Assembly (NCBI GenBank): GCA_003280515.1
Contig: QCER01000005.1
Location: 1 to 64,000, forward strand
DNA length: 64,000 bases
Reading direction: 5' to 3'
DNA from: Prochlorococcus sp. AG-355-P18
GTDB taxonomy: Bacteria; Cyanobacteriota; Cyanobacteriia; PCC-6307; Cyanobiaceae
The translations under genes and the position numbers were made by a program. Of the stretch, positions 55,392 to 64,000 are shown in pieces. A model generated the notes under the pieces. That model did no database searches, was not told the DNA's origin, and saw nothing but the letters and a program-made list of their open reading frames with translations. The stretch's first letter is position 1. Every line of letters starts with the position of its first letter.

Positions 55392-56000
55392 TTGATAAAA
55401 TCAAAAAATTCTGAAAGAAAGATAGCTAATCATCTGCAACAAGATGTAGTCAAGGTATCTGGTAAAACAATTTTTATTAATCCTTTTTTATATTGGCGGA
55501 GATTCGATGAAAACACTAACAGATGGCTTAGAGAACTTGGTCAAATGTCAGAGGATCAAATCTCACCAAACAGGAAACGTTTCTATCCAGAAATAGAGTG
55601 GGCTGATTTAAGTCATGAGCAAAAGCTCATAAAAGATGCAACTGTTGAGATGTTTTTAAAAACTCTTGAATTGATAAGTACATTTAATCCCAATCTTAGT
55701 GCTGGACAATTATTGGAAGTTGAGAGAAAAATGGCGATTATTAAAAAGATTCCTTTCGAAAAGTGGGTAAAAAAATCTTTCGCCAAAAAAGCGAGATTGC
55801 TAGAAAACGAAAAAAGAAAATTCCAAAGAGAAAGATTTTATAGTAGCTGGAGGGAGTGGTTCAGTCTAGAAAATACTCAACAAGCCATATTGCCTTTAAT
55901 CGTCACGATATTTATTTCCTCATTTATTGGATGGTCTTTAGGGATTTCAAAGAACAGTTGCAATCCATATTTTGAACAAAATATAGAACAATTAAATTAA
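55392..56000 (+). CDS. conserved hypothetical protein with C-terminal membrane anchor
   Basis: A 202-residue protein starting with TTG at 55392. The first 150 residues are charged and helical (KTIFINPFLYWRRFDENTNRWLRELGQM near the start), then a single hydrophobic segment at about 163-185 (AILPLIVTIFISSFIGWSLGI) and a short tail. A cytoplasmic domain anchored at its C-terminus is likely. I recognise no family. The lower half (EWADLSHEQKLIKDATVEMFLKTLELI) looks conserved. Confidence 0.7.
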   Translation: MIKSKNSERKIANHLQQDVVKVSGKTIFINPFLYWRRFDENTNRWLRELGQMSEDQISPNRKRFYPEIEWADLSHEQKLIKDATVEMFLKTLELISTFNPNLSAGQLLEVERKMAIIKKIPFEKWVKKSFAKKARLLENEKRKFQRERFYSSWREWFSLENTQQAILPLIVTIFISSFIGWSLGISKNSCNPYFEQNIEQLN

Positions 56001-56107
56001 TTTCTTTTTGATCTTTTTAATTATCTAAGTAAATAAAATTTTGAAAAAATAATTTTTTTATTTAGAATTCTATTAATTGAAATAATTACTTAAAAAGCAA
56101 AAGTTTT

Positions 56108-56251
56108 ATGAGTGAAAATTTAAATTCAAATAATATTGAAAATGATAATTTTAATCCTATCAATGAAGATAGTGATTATAAAGATTTAATAAATAGACTT
56201 AATGAGATAAAATCAACTATCACTTCAATAGAAAAAACAATATTTAAATAA
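56108..56251 (+). CDS. small ORF, 47 residues, upstream of mrdA
   Basis: ATG at 56108, TAA at 56249-56251, 10 bp before the mrdA start. The translation is Asn/Asp-rich at first (MSENLNSNNIENDNFNP) and ends in a predicted helix (YKDLINRLNEIKSTITSIEKTI). Its position within the short gap suggests co-transcription with mrdA. It may instead be untranslated leader; composition is low in complexity. Confidence 0.45.
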   Translation: MSENLNSNNIENDNFNPINEDSDYKDLINRLNEIKSTITSIEKTIFK

Positions 56252-56261
56252 ATCTATATTT

Positions 56262-58052
56262 TTGATAAAAACAAGTCCTAATAAAAAACTTATTTCATTA
56301 AAGAGACAACCTTTAGTCTTACTTATTTTTTCTTCCATATCATTTTTATTGATTCTATGTAGGTTAATTTTTTTACAACTTTTAAATTATGAATCTTTTA
56401 AGAAGATGTCAGATGAAAATAGGATCAGACTTATTGCTTCACAGCCAATACGTGGAAGAATCCTAGACAAAAATGGTTATGTTTTAGCAGATAGTAGAGT
56501 TAAATATTCTTTGATAATAAAGCCTCAATCTGTTGATAAAAGTAATTGGGAAAAACATAAATCAAGTATTTCTAACTTGTTAAATATTGATAGTAATGAA
56601 ATTCAAAAAAAATACTCTGATGGTTTAAAAAATCAGAAACTTTCAGTAATTATTCTTGATGATTTAAATGTAGATCAATTAATAAAATTTAAGGAGAATG
56701 AAGGTAATTTAATTAGTTTTGAAATAGCTACTAAATTAATTAGAAATTATCCTTATAAATCCCTTGCTGCCCATGTAATTGGTTATACGCAGCCAATAAC
56801 TCAATTAGAATATAAATTCTTATCTAAGAAAGGTTATAAATTAAATGATTTAATTGGTAGAACTGGAATTGAATATGTTTATGAAGATTTTATAAGAGGT
56901 GAATGGGGTGGGGAAATGGTTGAAGTTAATTCATTAGGAAAATTTCAAAGATCATTGGGTATAAGACCTCCAGTACAAGGCAATGATATTGAACTAACAA
57001 TAGACCTTAAGCTGCAATTAGTTGCGGAGGAAGTTCTTAAAGATAAAAAAGCTGGAGCCATAATAGTAATGGATCCAAGAGATGGTGCAATAAGAGCAAT
57101 GACAAGTAAACCTACATTTGATTTAAATTTCTTCTCAAAGGATTTTAAACCTGAGAAAGAATATAATAAACTTTTTAATTCTCCTGAAAAACCTTTATTT
57201 AATAGAGCATTAAATGCTTACGATCCAGGGAGCGTTTGGAAAATTGTAACTGCTTTAGCTGGCTTGGAAAGTGGAAAATTCCCTAGAGAAACCATGTTAG
57301 AAACGAAACCATGTATAACTTATGGGAGCCAATGTTTTAGAGAGCATAATGATTTAGGCTTTGGGGTAATAGGTTATGAAGATGCTTTAAGAGTTTCAAG
57401 TAATACATTTTTTTATCAAATAGGTTATGGAGTAGGAGTTGATGAACTTCATAAGGTCGCACGAAAGCTTGGTTTTAATTCTCTATCTGGAGTTGAAATT
57501 TTTGAACAAGAAAATATAGGATTAGTAGCTAGTAGTGAATGGGCTAAAGAAGGCAGAGGATGGGGGCAACCTGGAAGAACCCCTTGGGTTCCAGAAGATA
57601 TTGCGAGTATGTCTATTGGACAATTTGTTGTACAAGTTACCCCTATTCAAATAGCTAGAGCATATGCTGCAATTGCAAATGGTGGTTATCTAGTTACTCC
57701 CTATTTAGTTAAAAAAGATGAAGAAAATCTTTCAGATAAAAAACTTATTCCAATTGATATTGATCCACAAAATCTTCAATTAATAAAAAGTGGTCTCAGA
57801 AAAGTAGTAGAGTCTGGCACAGGAGTATCAATTAATTATGGAGTTTCAAATTTACCTCCAGTTTCAGGCAAAACTGGAACTGCTGAAGATGGTGAAGGTG
57901 GATTAGATCACGCCTGGTTCGTTTGTTTTACTCCCTCTGAAAAAAGTGAATTACTCGTAGTTGCTTTTGCACAAAATACCCCTGGTGGGGGATCTGTTCA
58001 TGCACTGCCTATGGCGAGAGAAATTTTAAAAGTTTGGAATGAAAATAAATGA
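56262..58052 (+). CDS. mrdA: penicillin-binding protein 2 (transpeptidase)
   Basis: Monofunctional class B PBP that cross-links peptidoglycan during elongation. An N-terminal membrane anchor lies at about residues 17-40; the dimerisation domain has RGRILDKNGYVLADSR; active-site motifs are SVWK (SxxK) in YDPGSVWKIV, SSN in VSSNTFFYQ and KTGT in VSGKTGTAE. Length is 596 residues. The start is TTG at 56262. FtsI (PBP3) is the alternative, but GIEYVYEDFIRGEWGGEMVEV fits the PBP2 group. Confidence 0.92.
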   Translation: MIKTSPNKKLISLKRQPLVLLIFSSISFLLILCRLIFLQLLNYESFKKMSDENRIRLIASQPIRGRILDKNGYVLADSRVKYSLIIKPQSVDKSNWEKHKSSISNLLNIDSNEIQKKYSDGLKNQKLSVIILDDLNVDQLIKFKENEGNLISFEIATKLIRNYPYKSLAAHVIGYTQPITQLEYKFLSKKGYKLNDLIGRTGIEYVYEDFIRGEWGGEMVEVNSLGKFQRSLGIRPPVQGNDIELTIDLKLQLVAEEVLKDKKAGAIIVMDPRDGAIRAMTSKPTFDLNFFSKDFKPEKEYNKLFNSPEKPLFNRALNAYDPGSVWKIVTALAGLESGKFPRETMLETKPCITYGSQCFREHNDLGFGVIGYEDALRVSSNTFFYQIGYGVGVDELHKVARKLGFNSLSGVEIFEQENIGLVASSEWAKEGRGWGQPGRTPWVPEDIASMSIGQFVVQVTPIQIARAYAAIANGGYLVTPYLVKKDEENLSDKKLIPIDIDPQNLQLIKSGLRKVVESGTGVSINYGVSNLPPVSGKTGTAEDGEGGLDHAWFVCFTPSEKSELLVVAFAQNTPGGGSVHALPMAREILKVWNENK

Positions 58053-58073
58053 AATTTTTTAGGTTTTAAATGT

Positions 58074-58598
58074 TTATGTTTTTAATTTTTTCATTTGTAA
58101 AAGTCTTTGAATAATATCTTCAATAGTTTTTGAATCTATAGGTTTACTATATGAGGACAACATTTGTCGCCCTAATACTTGACTTCCTAAATGTACTAAT
58201 TGAATGCGCAATGATGTCAGTAGTTCTAGTCCTATGCCACCAGAAAATGTTGCAATTGCAATCGGTTGACCATTAAATAAATTCCTAAAGTCATCTCCCG
58301 AAATAGAAAGCCATGCTATGAAGTTGGAGAGAATAGGAGGTATAGATCCATTATATTCAGGCGCACAAATCACCCATCTTTCAATCTTGAAAAGCTTTTT
58401 TTTTAATTCTTTTATTTCATTTGGAATATTTTCTTTGTTGTGAATTCTTGGATTAAATAATGGAATATCAAGAGTGGTAAGATCCAAAATTTCAGAACTT
58501 ATTTTAAATTCATTACTTTTTTCAAGAAATTTTTCAGAAAGCTCTAGATTTTTACCACAACTAGCCGTAATGATTATTAGATCTTTTGTTTCAGTCAT
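58074..58598 (-). CDS. NADPH-dependent FMN reductase-like flavoprotein
   Basis: A 174-residue flavodoxin-fold protein. CAPEYNGSIPPILSNFIAWLS is the conserved PEYNxSxPxxLKN-type motif, and IATFSGGIGL is the second flavin loop. It is the third gene of the minus-strand run flv3-flv1, 17 bp after flv1. It could supply reduced flavin or act as a quinone or chromate reductase. Electron transfer with the flavodiiron proteins is only suggested by position. Confidence 0.87.
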   Translation of the reverse strand: MTETKDLIIITASCGKNLELSEKFLEKSNEFKISSEILDLTTLDIPLFNPRIHNKENIPNEIKELKKKLFKIERWVICAPEYNGSIPPILSNFIAWLSISGDDFRNLFNGQPIAIATFSGGIGLELLTSLRIQLVHLGSQVLGRQMLSSYSKPIDSKTIEDIIQRLLQMKKLKT

Positions 58599-58615
58599 AA
58601 ATTAGATAAATAAAT

Positions 58616-60418
58616 TTAATAGTTAGCGCCTGTTTTGCGGTGATGAACTGCTGTTAGACTATCGGATTTTAGTATATTACCGTGTAGTACTTCGGCGTAA
58701 ATTACCCAATGATCTCCACATTCCATTCTCTCTTTTACAGAAGCATCTAACCATGCGAGCGATTCAGGAATGATTATCTGTTCATTAGGAGTTAATTCAA
58801 TATTTAGTCCTTCAAATCTATCTTCTCCAGGTGCAAAGGGCTTTGTGAATCTTTTCAAAGGTTCTTTAAAATCTTTTTCACCAAGAATATTTAATGCAAA
58901 TGAATCTCCTATTTGCAGAAGAGACTCCACTGATCTATCTTTTGCTACTGCAATACTTAACCCAGGCGGAGAAAAACTTGCTTGACTAACCCAAGATGCA
59001 AGCATGGCTCCTTTGATATTATTCTCATCTTTGCCTTTAGAGGCTGTCAGGACACAAAGTGAACCAATTACTCTTCCAAGAGCTTGTAGCTTTGGATCCG
59101 TTTTGCTTGTAATCATTCCAGTATCTGATTTTCTGGGTTTTTTCTTTGCTTTTTTTATAATTTTTCTTCCAAAGTGAGTTCCTATTTCTTCTAACTCTTT
59201 AATCTTTGGTTTATTTGGACTGAATTTAATCCTAATAGGTTCAAAACTAAACTTAAAACCACCGTCTTTTAATTTTGTTTCGAGTAAATCTATAGCTTCG
59301 CCGCTCCAGCCAAAACTGCCAAAAATTCCCACTGGCTTATCTCTATTACCCTCTGCTAACAATGTTCCTAGTGCACTAACTATTGGAGTTGGGGCGTGAC
59401 CACCCAATGTGGGTGAGCCTATTAAATATCCATCAGCATTTTGGATGGATTTTACAAGTACATCATTAGGTGTAAATTCACAATTAATACTTTCAACTTC
59501 TACAGAGGTTCTATTTATCCCTTTAGCTAATGCATCCCCTATTGAGGCTGTGTTTCCATATGCACTTGCATATATAAGAGCGATCTTATGATTATTGGTT
59601 GAGAGATTCTCTCCCCATCTAATGTAGTCATTTAAAAAGCTTTTTAAGCTATATTCGATCGCGGGACCATGTAATGGTGCAATAGTTTTAATGTCATAAT
59701 CTGCAATTTTTTCAGTTATTGAAACTACTTGATTAGACATTGGTGCCATCAAGCAATCATAAAAATGTTTTCTATCAATTTCTGTACTAACTCGATTTGT
59801 TTCAGACCAATATTTAGATGCAATATGTGCAGAGAAAATTTTTTCACTAAGAAGTATTTCTTGATTACGTTCATAAATTATCAGGCCACCAGGCCAACGT
59901 GCTGTTGGAATAGGAATTAACTCTAATGAAATGTTATCTAATTCTAAATTAAGTTCTTTTTTGATTATATTTATTTCAGGTAATTGAATTTCAATAAAGT
60001 TTTCTAAGGTAGGATTTCTTTGATTCCAAAGTTCGCTAATAAGTTTATAACCTGGATTAGAGCAAGTAATAGTTGTATTTTGAAATTGGGTACTTATGTT
60101 CTTTATAGTTTCAATGATTTGGGGATTAATATGACCAGTAATGAAGTTGATATTACTTAATTTAAATTGATCGCAAAACCTAGAAATTACTTTATTAAAC
60201 GAATCTAAATATTGTTTCTCAGGTGGATGAATAATAAAAAGTTCCTCATGACTTCTAATGAAAAAAGTATTAAAAGAGGTTCCTTTTTCAAGGTTAAATT
60301 CAAGTTCAAATCTTTCTTTATTTTGGTCTAAGAATCTTAAACAAGAAAAATTTTCAGTAATTTTAAATTCTGATAAATTTTGATTTTCTGCAAGTAAGCC
60401 TATATTAATATCTGACAT
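58616..60418 (-). CDS. flv1: flavodiiron protein, Flv1-like
   Basis: Class C flavodiiron protein (600 residues): metallo-beta-lactamase-like domain, flavodoxin domain (ALIYASAYGNTASIGDALAKG) and C-terminal flavin-reductase domain (SLCVLTASKG, ASWVSQASFSPPG). With its Flv3 partner it photoreduces O2 to water at the acceptor side of photosystem I. The metal-ligand motif HxExDH of canonical members is replaced here: the equivalent segment reads FITGHINPQIIE, as in Flv1-type subunits. It lies 16 bp downstream of flv3. Confidence 0.9.
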   Translation of the reverse strand: MSDINIGLLAENQNLSEFKITENFSCLRFLDQNKERFELEFNLEKGTSFNTFFIRSHEELFIIHPPEKQYLDSFNKVISRFCDQFKLSNINFITGHINPQIIETIKNISTQFQNTTITCSNPGYKLISELWNQRNPTLENFIEIQLPEINIIKKELNLELDNISLELIPIPTARWPGGLIIYERNQEILLSEKIFSAHIASKYWSETNRVSTEIDRKHFYDCLMAPMSNQVVSITEKIADYDIKTIAPLHGPAIEYSLKSFLNDYIRWGENLSTNNHKIALIYASAYGNTASIGDALAKGINRTSVEVESINCEFTPNDVLVKSIQNADGYLIGSPTLGGHAPTPIVSALGTLLAEGNRDKPVGIFGSFGWSGEAIDLLETKLKDGGFKFSFEPIRIKFSPNKPKIKELEEIGTHFGRKIIKKAKKKPRKSDTGMITSKTDPKLQALGRVIGSLCVLTASKGKDENNIKGAMLASWVSQASFSPPGLSIAVAKDRSVESLLQIGDSFALNILGEKDFKEPLKRFTKPFAPGEDRFEGLNIELTPNEQIIIPESLAWLDASVKERMECGDHWVIYAEVLHGNILKSDSLTAVHHRKTGANY

Positions 60419-60434
60419 TTCAAAGACTTATTTT

Positions 60435-62210
60435 CTAATAGTGATTAGCAACTTTTCTGTGATGAACTGCTGTCTTACATGATAAGTCAGAAACATTACC
60501 ATTTTCAACAATTCCGTAAATTATCCAATGGTCTGGGGTCTCCAGTCTTGAACTGACTTTACAATCTAAAAAGGCAAGTGAATCTGAGAGCACAGGTCCT
60601 CCTTCAGCGATGTTGCTAATTATATCTACATCCGCAAATCTATCAGCTCCAGGGGCAAATCTTTTTAAAAAATGTCTGAACATTTTTTGATAGTTATCTT
60701 CTCTTAAGATATTTACAACAAAACCTTTACCAACTTGCATATATGATTCAATAGCTCTATCTTTTGCTACTGCAACTGTAATACCTGGAGGAGTAAAGCT
60801 TGCTTGACTAACCCAACTTGCGACCATTGCACTTTGTCTAAATGTCGAACCTTCCCCTTGGCTAGCTGTAACTACATATAATCCTCCACTTAATCTACCT
60901 AACGCTTTATCTAAATTTGAATCAAGGCTCTTCATAGAGGCAATATTTTTCTTTTTGTTGATCAATTGACCCAAATCAGTTCCAGCTTCTTCGAATTGTT
61001 GATAAACAATGGGATCTGGAATATTTTTAACTCTTAAAGGAGAGAAAGCTTCTTTTTGACCAAGTTCTCTTAATTTATTAGCTAAGGAATCTATTGGTTC
61101 ATCATTTCCACCAAATGCATCATAGACAGCAGTAAATTGTTTTGGTTTTAGTGCTGCAAATAAAGTACCGAGAGATTCTTTTATTTCATTGTCTGAGTCT
61201 ACTGGCCATGTGGGAATGACTACTGCTTTTGATTCGGAAATTAAACCTGTTAATTCTTGCGGGTCAGAAGATCTTAGATCAATTAACTGAACCTGAGCAT
61301 CTGCTTTGCTTATTCCATGAGAAATCGCTTGACTGAGTCGATCACAATAACCATAGTCGCTTATGTAGCAGACTGACACAAAATCGTTGCCTTTGCTTTT
61401 ATTACTACTCCATTCTAGATATTTTCCTTTCCAAAAATTGACCTGATTACGGAGCAAAGGCCCATGACCCACAGCTATTGTTTTTAATTCAGGTAGCTTA
61501 TCTATTCTTTTAATTGCCTGCATAACGCTTCTAGCGTTTGGACCCATAAGGCAATCGTAATAAAAACGGAAATCATCGTATATTTCTTTTTGATCAGTGT
61601 CAAAAAATTCGTCAGAACAATAATGTAGTCCAAAAGCATCGCATGTATAGAGAACATTTGTGCTGTGATCATATGAAAATATGGTATCTGGCCAATGCAA
61701 ATTTGGTGCACTTATAAATTCAATATTATGTTCTAAACCACTATTAGAATTAGTTCCGAGATTTAAAAACTCTCCGCTCTTAACCTCTAGACGTTTAAAG
61801 GGAATATGTATTTGGTCTTCAATAAATTTAAGTGCTAATTTTGATCCAACTACTGTGATATTTTGGTTTAATTCTAAAAGATTACCTATTAAACCAGAAT
61901 GATCAGGTTCTGTATGGCTAGTAATTAGATAATCAACTTCTTGCGGATTTACCTTTTTCAGTAATTCTTCAAACCATAATTCTTCAAACTTTGCGTGACT
62001 AGTATCAATGATTGCTAGTTTCTCGCCTTTAATAATAAAACTATTGTAAGTAGTTCCATTTCTTAAACCAAATTCAATATCAAATCTACTGCGATCCCAA
62101 TCCAAAGATCTTATGGCACAAGAATCATCAGCAAAGTTTTGAGATTGAACCGTCAACTTGTTATTAGTTAGTGCCAATTTGGAATTACTCGTCTGGGCAG
62201 AGGCTATCAT
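60435..62210 (-). CDS. flv3: flavodiiron protein, Flv3-like
   Basis: The other subunit of the O2-reducing heterodimer, 591 residues with the same three domains. Here the diiron ligand motif is intact: SHTEPDHSG (HxExDH), with SAPNLHWPDTIF and GHGPLLRN carrying later ligands. The flavodoxin part has VCYISDYGYCDRLSQAI, the C-terminal part VVTASQGEGS and ASWVSQASFTPPG. First gene of the flv3-flv1-FMN reductase run. It is divergent from alaS with 119 bp between the starts. Confidence 0.92.
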   Translation of the reverse strand: MIASAQTSNSKLALTNNKLTVQSQNFADDSCAIRSLDWDRSRFDIEFGLRNGTTYNSFIIKGEKLAIIDTSHAKFEELWFEELLKKVNPQEVDYLITSHTEPDHSGLIGNLLELNQNITVVGSKLALKFIEDQIHIPFKRLEVKSGEFLNLGTNSNSGLEHNIEFISAPNLHWPDTIFSYDHSTNVLYTCDAFGLHYCSDEFFDTDQKEIYDDFRFYYDCLMGPNARSVMQAIKRIDKLPELKTIAVGHGPLLRNQVNFWKGKYLEWSSNKSKGNDFVSVCYISDYGYCDRLSQAISHGISKADAQVQLIDLRSSDPQELTGLISESKAVVIPTWPVDSDNEIKESLGTLFAALKPKQFTAVYDAFGGNDEPIDSLANKLRELGQKEAFSPLRVKNIPDPIVYQQFEEAGTDLGQLINKKKNIASMKSLDSNLDKALGRLSGGLYVVTASQGEGSTFRQSAMVASWVSQASFTPPGITVAVAKDRAIESYMQVGKGFVVNILREDNYQKMFRHFLKRFAPGADRFADVDIISNIAEGGPVLSDSLAFLDCKVSSRLETPDHWIIYGIVENGNVSDLSCKTAVHHRKVANHY

Positions 62211-62329
62211 AGAATAATTAGCTTTATAAATTAACTTTAGTTATATAGAATATAAATTCGCGTGATTATCTTTGCGAAATAACCGAAATTACGCTTTTCT
62301 TTAACTTTTAATCTTCTTATTCTGGATAA

Positions 62330-64000
62330 ATGACATCTCAATTAATTAAAAAAATAGTTACTGGAGATGAGATAAGAAATGCTTTTTTAAATTTTTACAG
62401 TGAAAAATTGCATAAAATCATTCCAAGTGCATCTTTGATTCCAGATGACCCTACGGTAATGCTCACAATTGCTGGAATGCTACCTTTTAAACCAGTTTTT
62501 TTAGGTTTAAAAGAAAGACCATCAAAAAGGGCTACATCTAGCCAAAAGTGCATCAGAACAAATGATATAGAAAACGTTGGAGTTACAGCTAGACACCACA
62601 CTTTTTTTGAAATGCTTGGTAATTTCTCTTTTGGAGATTATTTTAAACGAGAGGCTATTCAATGGGCTTGGGAATTAGTTACTAATATTTATCAACTTTC
62701 TGTTGAAAATATAATTGTGAGTGTTTTTCACGAAGACGAAGAGTCTGCAAAAATTTGGAGAGATGAAATTGGTATTCATCCAGATAGGATAGTCAAACTA
62801 GGTGAGGAAGATAACTTTTGGTCATCTGGCAAAACAGGTCCATGTGGACCTTGTTCAGAACTTTATTATGATTTTCATCCTGAAAAGGGTCTGCAGAATA
62901 TTGATTTAGAAGATGGAGATCGTTTTATTGAATTTTATAATCTTGTTTTTATGCAATATAATCGTGATCCTAATGGAAAATTGACAAATTTAAAATTTAA
63001 AAATATTGATACAGGAATGGGTCTTGAGAGGATGGCTCAAATACTACAAAAAAAGCAAAATAATTATGAGACAGATTTGATTTTTCCTATTATTCAAAAA
63101 ATTTGTGAGATTGCAAATATTGATTATTTTTCTTCAGATGATAAAAACAAAATTTCTTTAAAAATCATTGGTGATCATACAAGAGCTGTTATTCATTTAA
63201 TTTCTGATGGAGTATCAGCAAGTAATCTCGGTAGGGGATATATATTAAGAAGGCTTATTAGAAGAATGGTCAGACATGGCAGATTATTAGGCATAACAAA
63301 TGAATTTTTACCTCATATTGCTACTGTCGGAATTAACTTAATGCAAAATAATTATCCTGATTTAAAAAATAATAATGATTTAATTTTGAATGAAATAAAA
63401 ATTGAAGAAATAAGATTTAGGGAAACTCTTGAAAGAGGGGAGAAATTGCTAGATGAGTTAATTTCTTCAGGGCAGAAATTAATTTCTGGTTTTAAAGCTT
63501 TTGAACTTTATGATACTTATGGATTTCCTCTAGAACTTACTGTAGAAATTGCTGAAGAACGTAGTATCAGTGTAGATGTAAAGGGTTTTCAAGAAGAAAT
63601 GAATGTACAAAAAGAGAGAGCTAAAGCTGCTTCAAGTAATATTGATTTGACACTAGAGGGATCATTAGAGCGAGAAATAGATGTTTTTAACAAAACTGTT
63701 TTTAATGGTTATAAGTCACTCCTTTCGGAAGCTGAAATAAAGGGTATATTCTTGGATTCAATATTAGTTAAGGAAGCAAGTGAAGGTCAGAAAGTTTTAA
63801 TTGTTCTTGATCAGACAACTTTTTATGGAGAATCTGGTGGGCAAGTTGGTGATATTGGAACGATATTTTCAAACGATGTTGAGGTCTTGGTTGATAATGT
63901 CATACGAAAGAAAAATGTTTTTTTACATTATGGAACTATCAAAAAAGGAAAATTAACTATTGGACAAAAAGTTAAGACTAATGTTAGCTCCTCTAATAGA
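62330..64000 (+). CDS. alaS: alanyl-tRNA synthetase, 5' part (runs off the window)
   Basis: Class II aminoacyl-tRNA synthetase. From the ATG at 62330 the frame is open to the last base, 557 codons, with no stop. [34 protein letters not shown] (motif 2 region), [13 protein letters not shown] and the [14 protein letters not shown] motif 3 are all present. The editing domain begins before the window ends. Full-length cyanobacterial AlaS has about 880 residues, so roughly one third is missing. Confidence 0.95.
   Translation, partial: MTSQLIKKIVTGDEIRNAFLNFYSEKLHKIIPSASLIPDDPTVMLTIAGMLPFKPVFLGLKERPSKRATSSQKCIRTNDIENVGVTARHHTFFEMLGNFSFGDYFKREAIQWAWELVTNIYQLSVENIIVSVFHEDEESAKIWRDEIGIHPDRIVKLGEEDNFWSSGKTGPCGPCSELYYDFHPEKGLQNIDLEDGDRFIEFYNLVFMQYNRDPNGKLTNLKFKNIDTGMGLERMAQILQKKQNNYETDLIFPIIQKICEIANIDYFSSDDKNKISLKIIGDHTRAVIHLISDGVSASNLGRGYILRRLIRRMVRHGRLLGITNEFLPHIATVGINLMQNNYPDLKNNNDLILNEIKIEEIRFRETLERGEKLLDELISSGQKLISGFKAFELYDTYGFPLELTVEIAEERSISVDVKGFQEEMNVQKERAKAASSNIDLTLEGSLEREIDVFNKTVFNGYKSLLSEAEIKGIFLDSILVKEASEGQKVLIVLDQTTFYGESGGQVGDIGTIFSNDVEVLVDNVIRKKNVFLHYGTIKKGKLTIGQKVKTNVSSSNR

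Overview
The window is a compact, A+T-rich cyanobacterial chromosome segment that I read as a high-light-type marine Prochlorococcus. The gene order dnaN, PRC-barrel gene, purL, purF, gyrA/parC-like, TPR gene, queG, DUF502, nusB, ftsY, rsbU-like, argH, RNA-binding gene, dus, msrB, grpE, dnaJ, tusA-like, rsgA, ybaB, murB, murC, gap2, thiL, cyclophilin, efp, accB, pdxA is the order I know from the start of Prochlorococcus genomes. Very short intergenic gaps, many convergent or tandem overlaps, frequent TTG/GTG starts and few Shine-Dalgarno sequences fit this. The organism call comes from memory of gene order and protein character, not from a search.

Layout. 1-11487: mraY (cell wall), a sucrose-phosphate-synthase-type glycosyltransferase, uvrA and recN (repair), an AarF/UbiB kinase, a DUF1400 protein and thrC. 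11488-11820: a gene-free A+T-rich stretch with DnaA-box-like 9-mers in front of dnaN, a candidate replication origin. 11821-47985: core housekeeping genes for DNA metabolism, purine synthesis (purL, purF, guaA), protein targeting (ftsY, with an in-frame 30-bp tandem repeat), chaperones (grpE, dnaJ), peptidoglycan precursors (murB, murC), central carbon metabolism (gap2) and cofactors (thiL, pdxA, cbiD). 54598-64000: a PD-(D/E)XK nuclease-like gene, a conserved membrane protein, mrdA (PBP2), an FMN reductase, the flv3-flv1 flavodiiron pair and the start of alaS.

The accessory part is a mobile element of about 6.5 kb (about 47973-54527) inserted in the 3' end of guaA. A 12-bp exact core, inside a 22-bp imperfect repeat, is present at both ends. 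The element supplies the present guaA stop codon (TAG), and a displaced guaA tail ending in TAA survives at the far side. Both ends carry clustered TCACACA repeats that look like integrase arm sites. The element encodes a tyrosine integrase, a single-tyrosine HUH endonuclease (motifs FLTISF, HIH, YTNK), a ParB/KorB-like putative DNA-binding protein, a small serine recombinase, an acidic protein of unknown function, and six further small ORFs of 52-63 codons. Five of those six are too short for an ordinary 60-codon ORF cutoff. I see no capsid, terminase, conjugation or obvious cargo genes.

A repeated motif, TGTAGAGAAATCGT, and palindromic half-sites of it occur in the regulatory regions of most transcription units of the element, several times between candidate -35 and -10 boxes. 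This suggests one element-encoded control circuit. My reading is a plasmid-like or satellite-like integrative element that combines rolling-circle-type replication, two recombinases of unrelated mechanism and its own regulon. It uses guaA rather than a tRNA gene as its integration target. The excision, replication and regulation claims are inferences.
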